A stretch of 12,946 nt of DNA from an uncultured Lachnospiraceae bacterium (GCA_945643825.1 CALZEZ010000017.1:1-12946); one strand, 5' to 3'. Counted from the first letter of the stretch, positions 1 to 7,396 are shown. Translations and numbers: made by a program. The notes: a model not told the origin generated them from the letters alone.

Positions 1-1
1 G

Positions 2-802
2 GTTGAGCTTTTCTTTAGACAGTTCGTGAGATATCTGGAGAGAGAGACCATGACGAACAACCAGCTGGATGAGGGCAAACTGTTCGTGCAGAGTGGCTCG
101 ATTGCGTTTGGCTATGGCGTCTTAGCCTTTTTGACAGTGATTCTCTTATGTGACGAGAAGGTGGCACAGGCAATCGGTGAAAAGGTATCGTATGTTTTCT
201 TGCGCTGCATTCGTTTCCTGCTTTCGCTTTTTTCCCGGCAGGCGGGCGAGCCTGAGGGTGCACAGGTAATCGAACAGGAACAGTCTCTCATCCGGGAGAT
301 GTTTAAAGGCGTAGGCACTGGTGGGGAGCCCGGACTGTTCTGGGTGATTCTGGAGAAGCTTGCACTCGTGATAGGAGGAATTGTTGTTGCTGCCATCGTA
401 ATCTATTGCGTCGGCTGGGTGATTCGTGCTTTTGTTCAAAGCTTTGTTCCAAAGGATGCGAGGGAGGATCTGATCGAGGATCTTCGTCCGGAGGATAAAA
501 GGGTGAACACGGCAGAAAGAGGGCGGTTTTTGGCATGGAAGAGTCTGGTTCGTCCGGTAACCAGTCAGGAGAAGATCCGTCGAAGCTATCTGCTGTTTTT
601 AAAGAGACTGCGCAAAGAAGGCAATTTGCAAAAGGGAAGGACGCTTTCGGCCAGAGAGACGATTTCTGACCATGTACAGGATGAAAAAACGGGACAGCAC
701 TTTGCCACTCTGTATGAAAAGGCAAGATATTCCAATGAACCCTGTCACCCGGAGGAAGCCCGCGAGGCCGGGAAAATAAGCCGCACGCTGGTTACAAAAT
801 GA
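2..802 (+). CDS. DUF4129-type membrane protein, C-terminal part (5' end probably outside the window)
   Basis: The frame is open to the left edge, so this is probably the end of a longer gene. Internal start candidates are GTG at 26 and ATG at 50; the ATG has GGAG at 37-40 nine bases upstream, so a complete 250-residue protein cannot be excluded. Counting from GTG 26, one hydrophobic helix lies near residues 26-43 and a second near 105-135, with an amphipathic stretch between them. The soluble tail contains a segment around RRSYLLFLKRL and, about 35 residues later, FATLYEKARYS followed by an acidic EEAREAG. This spacing and the LYEKARYS motif are typical of the DUF4129 domain, which usually closes multi-pass membrane proteins, often with transglutaminase-like domains. 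The family has no firm biochemical role; a link to envelope or secreted-protein processing is inference. It is followed 45 nt later by a co-directional small gene. Confidence 0.7.
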   Translation, partial: VELFFRQFVRYLERETMTNNQLDEGKLFVQSGSIAFGYGVLAFLTVILLCDEKVAQAIGEKVSYVFLRCIRFLLSLFSRQAGEPEGAQVIEQEQSLIREMFKGVGTGGEPGLFWVILEKLALVIGGIVVAAIVIYCVGWVIRAFVQSFVPKDAREDLIEDLRPEDKRVNTAERGRFLAWKSLVRPVTSQEKIRRSYLLFLKRLRKEGNLQKGRTLSARETISDHVQDEKTGQHFATLYEKARYSNEPCHPEEAREAGKISRTLVTK

Positions 803-847
803 TTTTTCTGCATATGATAAGAATAAAACAGCATATGGAGCAAAGGG

Positions 848-1210
848 ATGGAGCATAGAATTCTACCTTTTTATATGGCATATCCGTTTCCCATGCTATA
901 TCAGGATGAGGACACGGCGACCAGAGACCTGACCTATATCAGTCAGATGTATCCGATAAAGGCGAAGCAATGTCAGAAGCGTGTTGCACAGCTGTTAGAT
1001 CGCCTGGATTATGAGGGAAGCATGATCTATGACGAGTATCCGGACAAAATACAGCTTCTTCGCCTGGCAGATATGGCTTTCGATATCATGCAGAAGGAAG
1101 AAATGGATGAGGATATGGGCAAATGTGATAAGGAAATGGTTCAGATTATCCTGTTTTATGAGATATACCGAAGAAGACATGACAACCGGAAGGGATATCT
1201 GAAATTCTAA
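848..1210 (+). CDS. Conserved-looking 120-residue protein of unknown function
   Basis: I do not recognise a family. The ATG at 848 has GGAG at 837-840 with a 7-nt spacer, a convincing ribosome binding site. The protein is soluble, with no signal peptide or membrane helix. It is rich in Tyr, Met and charged residues and looks largely helical: an N-terminal aromatic segment (FYMAYPFPMLYQ), a central helix ending in LLDRLDYEGSMIYDEYPD, and a basic C-terminus (EIYRRRHDNRKGYLKF). The SMIYDEYPDKIQLLRLADMAFDI stretch spans roughly residues 57-80. It sits between a DUF4129-type membrane protein (45 nt upstream) and an 847-residue membrane-anchored protein, all on the same strand, so a joint role at the envelope is plausible but unproven. 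Confidence 0.75.
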   Translation: MEHRILPFYMAYPFPMLYQDEDTATRDLTYISQMYPIKAKQCQKRVAQLLDRLDYEGSMIYDEYPDKIQLLRLADMAFDIMQKEEMDEDMGKCDKEMVQIILFYEIYRRRHDNRKGYLKF

Positions 1211-1218
1211 AGGAAAGG

Positions 1219-1247
1219 TTGTTATTTTATCGGTTATTCATTAAAAT
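1219..1247 (+). promoter_or_regulatory. Candidate sigma-A promoter for the 847-residue protein
   Basis: TTGTTA (1219-1224) and TAAAAT (1242-1247) are separated by 17 bp, matching 4/6 and 5/6 of the sigma-A consensus. The predicted start of transcription, near 1254, falls inside the left arm of the inverted repeat at 1244-1275. Prediction by eye only. Confidence 0.35.
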
Positions 1248-1275
1248 ATAGTCGTGGGAATCCACGGCTATATTT
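1244..1275 (+). other. 14-bp inverted repeat with 4-nt loop (terminator or operator)
   Basis: The arms at 1244-1257 and 1262-1275 pair over 14 positions (one G-U) around the loop GAAT. It lies in the 81-nt gap between the 120-residue gene and the 847-residue gene, 5 nt before the ribosome binding site at 1281. No T-run follows beyond the ATATTT of the arm itself, so it is a poor classical terminator. It overlaps a candidate -10 box, so it could instead be a repressor site or a 5' leader hairpin. Confidence 0.5.
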
Positions 1276-1291
1276 GCGATAGAGGAATAAA

Positions 1292-3835
1292 ATGTTTAAA
1301 AGAGTTAGTCTTGGCATGATTCGTGCCATTGTATATGGAATTGTTTTTCTCCTTACGATGATAGTGGTCAGCAAATTTATCAATAAGGGAATCTCTGATA
1401 TGACGGCACAGATGCCGTCTGCTACGCTTCCGGTTGTATCGTTTGTGATGTCCGGTGAGCATATGAACTGTCTCTATGGCTACGCACAGGAGATGGATAC
1501 GGCACTGCAGCGTGATACGATCCAGCCGGTCGGAGAGGATCGCCGCCTGGAGTTTCAGTTGGACAAGTATGGACAGAGTATTTCAGGGATTCACTATCAG
1601 ATACGAAATGTGGAAGGAGACCGACTCATTGAGGACAGCGAAGTTCTTGAATACCGGGAGAGCAAGGGCCAGATCTTTGGAGAGATGGTTTTAAAGGATT
1701 TGATAGAAAGCGGTAAAGAATATGAGCTGGTATTACGTGTGACGCTTGGAAGTGGACAGGATATTTTCTTCTATACCAGGATCCTGCCCTCTGAGTCACT
1801 GCATGTAACAGAAAAGGTGCAGTTTGTCCGGGATTTTCATGAGAAAACCTTTGACAAGGAGAGAGCCGCTGAGCTTACGATGTACTTGGAATCCAACCGG
1901 TATGGCGATAATACTTCTTTGGGACGTGTGGATATTCACAGCAGTCTGGATCAGGTGACCTGGGCAGACTGCAAGGTTACAAGGGAGTCGGAGGGGATTG
2001 TCCTGATCAAGGAGATTGATGCACAGACAGGCTCCTTTCAGCTGAATTACGTGGTGACAGACAGGGAAGGAAGACATAAGAGGAATTATCTGGTGCAGGA
2101 GAACTACCGGGTTCGGTATTCAAAGGACAGAATGTATCTGCTCGATTTTGAGCGTACTATGGAGCAGCTGTTTGATGAGAACGCGCCTGTGTATACCAAT
2201 AATAAAATCGAGCTTGGCATTCAGAAGGATGAGATCCGAATGAAGGAGGATGACAGTGGAAGTATTCTTGCCTTCTGTGTCGGCGGATCGCTCTACAGCT
2301 TCAATACCGTGAGCAACAAGCTTGCTGTTTTATATTCCTTCTGGGATGAGAAAAACTGGGATATGCGGACCTACCACGATGACCATGACATCCGGATCCT
2401 GAATGTGGATGAAGGTGGAAATGTGCAGTTTATGGTTTCCGGCTATATGAATCGCGGTAAACACGAAGGACGGGTCGGCATCGCCGTGTATCAGTATAAC
2501 GCGTCGTTAAACACGATCGAAGAAGCGGTGTTTATTCCCTATGATAAGAGTTATCAGATTCTGAAGATACAGCTGGATCAAATCAATTATCTAAGTAAAA
2601 ATAATGACTTTTTCTTTATGCTGGAGGATTGTGTGTACTCGATTCACCTGGATAGCCTGACTCTTGAGGTTGTTGCAGCTGGCATCAAGGAAGGCAGCTA
2701 TCAGGTTTCTGATGACGATAAGATGTTTGCATGGCAGGAGTACAGCGGCGAGCTTCCAACGGCGCTCAAGCTTAAGAATCTCACGACGATGGAGGAATAC
2801 CGCATCGAAGCGGGCGAAGGAAAAGCAGTGATTCCATTTGGCTTTATGGGGGATGATCTGATATACGGAATCGGAGCAAAGGAAGATATCCTGGTGAAGC
2901 CGGATGGAGATGTTGTCTATCTGGCCGGTGAAGTGCGGATTGAGGATGAGCAGCACAGACTGCTCAAGCGTTTCATCCCGGAGGAGAGCTTTGTGATGGA
3001 ATGCAATGTGAGGGAAAACCAGATCGTTCTAAGCTGTGTCAGACGGCTCGATAATGGAAATTATGTGGAGGCTGCGGATGAACAGATCATGAGTGCGCAG
3101 CAGACAAAGAGCAGGGTCAATAATCTTGAGGATGTCATCACAGAGCACTACCAGAAGATATACCAGATTGCACTGAAGAATAACATTGATACCAAAGCAT
3201 TAAAGATTCTGACGCCCAAGGAGGTTATTTTTGAGGGAATGCGAGAGCTTACTCCATCAAACCCGTCAGAGACAGAGCACTTCTATGTTTATCAGCTGGG
3301 GCGTGTACTTGGTGCATACCAGAAGCCGTCGAAGGCTGTCATTCAGGCCTATGCGAATGCGGGCTGTGTGGTGGCTCAGGATGGAAGCTATATCTGGAAG
3401 AAGGGAGCAAGAAGCACAAAGAATCAGATTATGGCGATTCAGGGTGGCGTGAAGGCGGATGAGACAAATAGCCGGCTTGCTGTCTGTCTGGATGCGATAT
3501 TGGAGTTTACCGGAACCCCGAGACATTCCCAGAAGCTTTTAGATCAGGGGCAGAGTGCCATGAGTATTCTGACAAAGGTGCTGACCGATTACCGGATTCT
3601 TGACCTGTCCGGAAACGAGATCGACGCACTGCTATACTATGTCAATCAGGACTACCCGGTGCTTGCAATCTCGCATGAGACGGATGATGCAATGCTGCTC
3701 ATCGGCTATAACGAGTTTAATATCGTCGTCATGGATCCGAAAAAGGGTACCGTATATAAAAAGGGAATGAATGATTCCAGAGAATATTTTGAGGATGGAA
3801 GCTGGCAGTTTATCACCTATCTGCCGCCGGAATAA
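1292..3835 (+). CDS. Membrane-anchored 847-residue surface protein with propeller-like region and degenerate C39-peptidase-like C-terminus
   Basis: ATG at 1292 follows AGAGGA (1281-1286). One N-terminal helix (about residues 9-30, IRAIVYGIVFLLTMIVV) preceded by basic residues suggests a single anchor with the rest outside the cell; no signal-peptidase site is evident. Residues 45-280 are beta-rich and may hold immunoglobulin- or fibronectin-like modules. Residues 300-590 show repeated short strands of the type GSILAFCVGGSLYSF, FFFMLEDCVYSIHLDSLTLEVV and ALKLKNLTTMEEYRI, suggestive of a beta-propeller. After a helical linker (610-650), residues 655-847 resemble the papain-like C39 fold: a helix ending LEFTG (737-741), then AMLLIGYNEFNIVVMDPKKG (800-819). 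The usual catalytic Cys aligns with Arg728 and the usual His with Asp799, while Asp815-Pro816 remains, so a non-catalytic binding role is inferred. The function is unknown. It ends at the convergent terminator shared with prs. Confidence 0.8.
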   Translation: MFKRVSLGMIRAIVYGIVFLLTMIVVSKFINKGISDMTAQMPSATLPVVSFVMSGEHMNCLYGYAQEMDTALQRDTIQPVGEDRRLEFQLDKYGQSISGIHYQIRNVEGDRLIEDSEVLEYRESKGQIFGEMVLKDLIESGKEYELVLRVTLGSGQDIFFYTRILPSESLHVTEKVQFVRDFHEKTFDKERAAELTMYLESNRYGDNTSLGRVDIHSSLDQVTWADCKVTRESEGIVLIKEIDAQTGSFQLNYVVTDREGRHKRNYLVQENYRVRYSKDRMYLLDFERTMEQLFDENAPVYTNNKIELGIQKDEIRMKEDDSGSILAFCVGGSLYSFNTVSNKLAVLYSFWDEKNWDMRTYHDDHDIRILNVDEGGNVQFMVSGYMNRGKHEGRVGIAVYQYNASLNTIEEAVFIPYDKSYQILKIQLDQINYLSKNNDFFFMLEDCVYSIHLDSLTLEVVAAGIKEGSYQVSDDDKMFAWQEYSGELPTALKLKNLTTMEEYRIEAGEGKAVIPFGFMGDDLIYGIGAKEDILVKPDGDVVYLAGEVRIEDEQHRLLKRFIPEESFVMECNVRENQIVLSCVRRLDNGNYVEAADEQIMSAQQTKSRVNNLEDVITEHYQKIYQIALKNNIDTKALKILTPKEVIFEGMRELTPSNPSETEHFYVYQLGRVLGAYQKPSKAVIQAYANAGCVVAQDGSYIWKKGARSTKNQIMAIQGGVKADETNSRLAVCLDAILEFTGTPRHSQKLLDQGQSAMSILTKVLTDYRILDLSGNEIDALLYYVNQDYPVLAISHETDDAMLLIGYNEFNIVVMDPKKGTVYKKGMNDSREYFEDGSWQFITYLPPE

Positions 3836-3864
3836 GTATGCTGGATAAAAAACACAGGAATAAG

Positions 3865-3892
3865 AAATGCGCCGCTTGCCGCGGCGCATTTT
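3865..3892. terminator. Bidirectional Rho-independent terminator between convergent genes
   Basis: A perfect 11-bp GC-rich stem (3865-3875 with 3881-3891, core ATGCGCCGC) encloses a 5-nt loop. The arm ends in ATTTT on the + strand, and the complementary strand reads ATTTCTTATT. It sits 29 nt past the stop of the 847-residue gene and 26 nt past the stop of the convergent prs gene, so it can end both transcripts. Confidence 0.85.
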
Positions 3893-3940
3893 CTATTCCA
3901 GCTTTCTATTCCAGTTCTCTATTCCAGCTCTCCATTCTTG
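3890..3940. repeat. 13-bp tandem repeat, about four copies, over the 3' end of prs
   Basis: Units at 3890-3902, 3903-3915 and 3916-3928 read TTTCTATTCCAGC with one or two changes, and a diverged partial fourth copy lies at 3929-3940. On the - strand each unit contains GCTGGAATAGA. The innermost clear copy supplies the last Leu-Glu codons and the TAG stop of prs; the two downstream copies carry the same Leu-Glu-stop string outside the gene. This looks like slippage duplication of the gene end. Confidence 0.8.
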
Positions 3941-5106
3941 TATCGCGTAACGATGTTCTGTATTCTCTCATTTGGATTGAGCAGATCACTGATGGAGGTA
4001 TCGTGATTCAGCGTGTCGATGATATAGGCAATATATTTGCTCATATCACAGTTAATATACCATTCTCTTGCAAGTAGCTCTTCGGATTGGTAGATCAGGT
4101 TCGTTGTAAGAACTCTGGAAATGGTTCCTGCCTTGTAGGCCTCATCAAACTTATCGAGACCGCCGGTAAAAAGACCGAAGGTAGAGAAAACGAAGATATT
4201 GCGAGCCTTGCGCTGTTTTAATGCAAGCGCAACCTCAAGAACACTTTCTCCGGAGGAGATCATATCATCAATAATGATCATGTCCTTTCCTTCCACACTG
4301 GAACCGAGGAACTCATGGGCAACAATGGGATTGCGTCCGTTGACGATGGTGGTGTAATCCCTTCTCTTATAGAACATACCCATATCCAGACCAAGGACGT
4401 TTGCAATGTAGATTGCACGGCTCATACCGCCTTCATCCGGGCTGATGATCATCATGTGGTCAGAATCGATCTGCAGCCCCTTGACGTTGCGAAGCAGTCC
4501 CTTGATGAACTGATATGCGGGCTGTACTGTCTCGAAGCCGTGAAGCGGGATCGCATTCTGCACGCGCGGATCATGCGCATCAAAGGTGATGATGTTATCC
4601 ACACCCATGCTGACTAATTCCTGAAGGGCGATAGCGCAGTCGAGTGATTCACGGGAGGTGCGCTTATGCTGGCGGCTTTCGTAGAGGAATGGCATGATAA
4701 CGGTGATTCTTCTGGCCTTACCGCCGACAGCAGAGATAATACGCTTTAAATCCTGGTAGTGATCATCCGGAGACATATGGTTGACCTGTCCGCATAAGGA
4801 ATAGGTCAGACTGTGATTGCAGACATCTACGAGGACATAGAGATCGTCGCCGCGCACAGACTGGTTGATCACACCCTTTGCCTCACCGGATCCGAAACGG
4901 GGAACCTTTGCTTCGATGAGATAAGTGTCTCTCTGATAACCGGAAAATGCCAGAGATTCCTTGTGCTCACTTTCACGCTCTGTCCGCCATTTGACCAGGT
5001 AATAATCTACCTTTTCACATAAGGAGCGGCATCCCTCCAGAGGAATGATTCCCAGGGAACCTGCAGGGATGGTTTCAAGGTTTCGTTTTTCTTCACGTTT
5101 TGCCAT
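3919..5106 (-). CDS. prs: Ribose-phosphate pyrophosphokinase (PRPP synthetase), long divergent type
   Basis: This enzyme makes 5-phosphoribosyl 1-pyrophosphate from ribose 5-phosphate and ATP, in the cytoplasm, for purine, pyrimidine, NAD, His and Trp synthesis. The start is ATG at 5106: GTGAGG at 5118-5113 is a ribosome binding site 6 nt away, and the in-frame GTG at 5118 lies inside that site. The protein is 395 residues against about 315 for the usual enzyme. Visible family features are the flexible-loop region PFLYESRQHKRTSRES, FDAHDPR (His178, matching the DLHAPQ histidine), IISPDEGGMSRA, and the PRPP loop DMIIIDDMISSGES (275-288). Against the common DDIIDTAGT loop, the Asp-Asp is kept but the rest reads MISSGES. 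There is extra sequence near NHMSPDDHYQDL and at the C-terminus (DTSISDLLNPNERIQ). It is the last gene of the dnaD-dnaI-prs operon, 8 nt after the loader gene. Family assignment is firm; activity of this variant is inferred. Confidence 0.9.
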   Translation of the reverse strand: MAKREEKRNLETIPAGSLGIIPLEGCRSLCEKVDYYLVKWRTERESEHKESLAFSGYQRDTYLIEAKVPRFGSGEAKGVINQSVRGDDLYVLVDVCNHSLTYSLCGQVNHMSPDDHYQDLKRIISAVGGKARRITVIMPFLYESRQHKRTSRESLDCAIALQELVSMGVDNIITFDAHDPRVQNAIPLHGFETVQPAYQFIKGLLRNVKGLQIDSDHMMIISPDEGGMSRAIYIANVLGLDMGMFYKRRDYTTIVNGRNPIVAHEFLGSSVEGKDMIIIDDMISSGESVLEVALALKQRKARNIFVFSTFGLFTGGLDKFDEAYKAGTISRVLTTNLIYQSEELLAREWYINCDMSKYIAYIIDTLNHDTSISDLLNPNERIQNIVTRYKNGELE

Positions 5107-5114
5107 GAAAAGCC

Positions 5115-6086
5115 TCACTTTCTGTTTAACAATCGTTTTTTTTGCATCCGGATATCAGCTCCGGTCAGCTTGCACAATTCATAATTGCTTGTAATTCTGG
5201 AAAAAATTCGATCGGAATACCGTTCACTCAATTCCTCAAGAGAGAGGTTTGTGGAAATCACGGTAGATTTCTTACGTATATGACGTTCACTGAGCAGGGT
5301 AAAAAGCTGGGTCGCAACAAAATCGTTGGTTAACTCCGTGCCCAGATCATCGATAATCATCAGGTCACAATTATATAAGTCTTCATAAGTATTGTAAAGT
5401 TCTTCTTTGGTTTTATACGAGAAATAATTTTTGGCAATGGATTCAAACAGGGTGACAGAACTAAAGTACAGAACAGAATGTCCACTGTCTAACAGCTCCT
5501 TTGCCACACAGCATGAAAGGAAGGATTTACCGGTCCCGACTGTCCCGTAGAGAAACAGGTTTCGATAGACGGTATCAAATTGTGCGGTAAAGCTCCTGCA
5601 GGTATGAACGGCATTCTGAAAACGGATCAGGTCGTCATCCTTATAAAAGTCATAGGAGAGCGCGGAGAAATTCTCGGATTGCAGCAATTCCTGGAGATTG
5701 GACTGCTCATATAACAGTGTTATGATCTGCTGCTTGAAGCAATGGCATTTCTCGTTGTTGACATAGCCGGTATCCTTGCAGTCAGGACAATCGTAAACAG
5801 GCTCCAGATAATCGTCGGGAAAATGGTGCTCCTTAAGCAGTGACTTCTTTCTTTCCCGAAGTCTGGCGAGTTGTTCGTGGAGCTGCGAAAGAGCATCCTC
5901 GTCACCGGACAGCATCCGCCTTGCGCAGCCGACACTGATTCGGGAGATTTCCTGCTCTAATGCCTCGTACTCAGGAATAGCCGCATAGACCTGCTCGGTA
6001 CGTTCCCTATGTAGTTGGGCATTCTTGTTCTGTGCGGCTTCATAGCCCCGCAAGATCGAATTGAACTGGGAATTGGTAAGTGCCAC
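5115..6086 (-). CDS. DnaC/DnaI-type replicative helicase loader (AAA+ ATPase)
   Basis: Proteins of this family load the hexameric replicative helicase onto single-stranded DNA at initiation and restart. The 323-residue protein starts with GTG at 6086, preceded by AAGGAG (6098-6093) with a 6-nt spacer. Residues 1-95 form a helical, charged region expected to bind the helicase. A zinc-finger-like set of cysteines follows: C100-x2-C103 and C114-x-C116. The AAA+ module carries Walker A GTVGTGKS (181-188), Walker B LMIIDDLG with Asp246-Asp247, a sensor-1-like VISTN, and YSDRIFSRI with candidate arginine finger and DnaC-signature residues. It follows the DnaD-like gene by 18 nt and its stop overlaps the ribosome binding site of prs, so co-translation is likely. 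PGAP-style annotation often gives only ATP-binding protein; I am confident of the loader family but not of dnaC versus dnaI as the symbol. Confidence 0.92.
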   Translation of the reverse strand: MALTNSQFNSILRGYEAAQNKNAQLHRERTEQVYAAIPEYEALEQEISRISVGCARRMLSGDEDALSQLHEQLARLRERKKSLLKEHHFPDDYLEPVYDCPDCKDTGYVNNEKCHCFKQQIITLLYEQSNLQELLQSENFSALSYDFYKDDDLIRFQNAVHTCRSFTAQFDTVYRNLFLYGTVGTGKSFLSCCVAKELLDSGHSVLYFSSVTLFESIAKNYFSYKTKEELYNTYEDLYNCDLMIIDDLGTELTNDFVATQLFTLLSERHIRKKSTVISTNLSLEELSERYSDRIFSRITSNYELCKLTGADIRMQKKRLLNRK

Positions 6087-6104
6087 GGCGTTCTCCTTAA
6101 TGAA

Positions 6105-7184
6105 TTAATTGCTTAGTATCTCGCGCTCAAGCGCATCAAAGTCATATTTGTTTTGTTTAAACTGATTAAAATGATTGGGTGCAGACTGTCTGGTAACAGT
6201 GGTTTTCTTCTTTTTCTGATGTTCCTCATCGAGCCTTGCAATATCCTCAAGATGACGGACATTTCCCTGCCGCCAGCTTGTCAGAATTCCATCGGCATAT
6301 TCGAAGCGATGCTTGTCTGTTGCAAGTACCGTACGGTCGCAGGCCTCCAGAATGATGGCACTGTCGAAGCCGTATTCCTTTGTCCAGCGGTTGATATAGT
6401 CGACCTCGCGTTTGGTTGGGGAACCATTTTTGCCAAGCGCATTCATGATCGTATAGACCGTCCGGTCATATTTGTAGGAGAATCGGTCAGCCTCCTCAGG
6501 TGTCGTAACCCCGTTTTGTGCCCAGTTGACTGCGACCTTTTCGATATAGCGGAAATCCTTCTTTCCACGGTCGATGCAGTACTGCAGCAGATAATCAATG
6601 AGATCCTCGGAGAAGCCTAACTGATCATGCATGAAGAAGATGCTTTTGATCTCACCGGGAGATAAAGTTTTCCCGATATATTGCTCACAGACAAAGAGAA
6701 GCTGAGAGGTTTGAGCCTGTGCCTTAAAGGCCTTGAGCTGATCCAGGGTATAGTCCGGCTTGGCATACGGATCGGGTGCGGGCTCTTTCTCCGACACCTC
6801 TTCCTTTGCGGTGGAAGAGACTGTCCCCATGGTTCTAGATGTGATGGATACCACGGGAGCAGGTGTGATGCGCGGCTGCGGCTGCATGGCATTCATGTCA
6901 AACAGATGGATGCCGCTTAAATTCTGGTTGGCGTCATAATCAAGGGAAAGAAGATTCTGCTTCTCCCAGTACTGAAGGGCACGTAGCACGTCCTTCTCTG
7001 TATGGTTAAACTTGTCCGCAATGTCAGAGACACTGGTGGACATACCGGAGTTCAACACACGTAAAAGGTATAGATATACCTTCAGCTGGGCATCGTTGGC
7101 ATCCTTCATGTATTCGTCAATAAAGCAGTTGGATACTGCTGTACTGTTGGCATAAACGTCATTGTAGATCTTGATTTTCCCCAT
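6105..7184 (-). CDS. DnaD-domain primosome/replication initiation protein
   Basis: DnaD/DnaB-family proteins remodel origin DNA and help recruit the helicase and its loader in Firmicutes. The product is 359 residues from ATG 7184 (an adjacent ATG at 7187 would add one Met). The frame stays open upstream to 7259, but the promoter -10 lies at 7216-7221, so longer starts would be untranscribed. The N-terminal region, about residues 20-95, looks like a winged helix (DANDAQLKVYLYLLRVLN, then STSVSDIADKFNHTEKDVLRAL). A Pro/Ser/Thr-rich linker follows at about 105-150. Two DnaD C-terminal-like helical domains come next: about 155-235 (CEQYIGKTLSPGEIKSI, IDRGKKDFRYIEKVAVNWAQ) and 240-320 (INRWTKEYGFDSAIILEACDRT, FEYADGILTSWRQ). 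The last 40 residues are basic and Gln-rich. It heads the operon with the helicase loader and prs. The ribosome binding site (GTGGGA) is weak. Confidence 0.88.
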   Translation of the reverse strand: MGKIKIYNDVYANSTAVSNCFIDEYMKDANDAQLKVYLYLLRVLNSGMSTSVSDIADKFNHTEKDVLRALQYWEKQNLLSLDYDANQNLSGIHLFDMNAMQPQPRITPAPVVSITSRTMGTVSSTAKEEVSEKEPAPDPYAKPDYTLDQLKAFKAQAQTSQLLFVCEQYIGKTLSPGEIKSIFFMHDQLGFSEDLIDYLLQYCIDRGKKDFRYIEKVAVNWAQNGVTTPEEADRFSYKYDRTVYTIMNALGKNGSPTKREVDYINRWTKEYGFDSAIILEACDRTVLATDKHRFEYADGILTSWRQGNVRHLEDIARLDEEHQKKKKTTVTRQSAPNHFNQFKQNKYDFDALEREILSN

Positions 7185-7215
7185 CATAAATTCCCACTTT
7201 CTCAAAGTAAGCCAA

Positions 7216-7244
7216 ATTATAGCATGCAGATCTGGGCTTGGGAA
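7216..7244 (-). promoter_or_regulatory. Extended -10 promoter of the dnaD-dnaI-prs operon
   Basis: On the - strand a consensus TATAAT (7221-7216) is preceded by TGC, giving the extended -10 motif TGCTATAAT. TTCCCA (7244-7239, 4/6) lies 17 bp upstream. Transcription should begin near 7209, leaving a leader of about 25 nt before the ATG at 7184. This position rules out the longer upstream start of the DnaD-like gene. Confidence 0.75.
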
Positions 7245-7288
7245 TCGGCATTTTGACAAAAAACACGGAAACCTGTTTCTTCATCCCA

Positions 7289-7306
7289 TGTGGACAATGT
7301 GGATGA
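7289..7306 (-). repeat. 18-bp repeat, copy 1 (two abutting DnaA-like boxes)
   Basis: The + strand reads TGTGGACAATGTGGATGA. It differs from the copy at 7397-7414 at a single base (C at 7295 against T at 7403). The copies are in the same orientation, 108 bp apart start to start. Confidence 0.85.
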
Positions 7307-7396
7307 AAATTACGGCTTGTACAAAAAGGTAGATTTTGCGCCCTTTTGCGAAAGAAAATATCCACAGGGTTATCCCCAATTGCTTGGACATAACGA

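Noticed and set aside
803..847. Two CATATG hexamers (near 811 and 832) as a regulatory repeat
   Set aside because: Six-base self-palindromes in a short gap are expected by chance and no further symmetry extends them.
5107..5118. GTG start at 5118 for prs
   Set aside because: The GTG is part of the GTGAGG ribosome binding site for the ATG at 5106 and overlaps the loader stop codon.
7185..7259. Longer N-terminus for the DnaD-like protein starting at ATG 7259
   Set aside because: The extended -10 promoter at 7216-7221 lies inside that extension, and the added residues do not look like the family start; ATG 7184 or 7187 fits.
7258..7277. Possible terminator after murC on the - strand
   Set aside because: Only six pairs with a bulge (AACAGG with CCGTGTT) before a short T-run; too weak to call, though murC needs an end somewhere in this gap.
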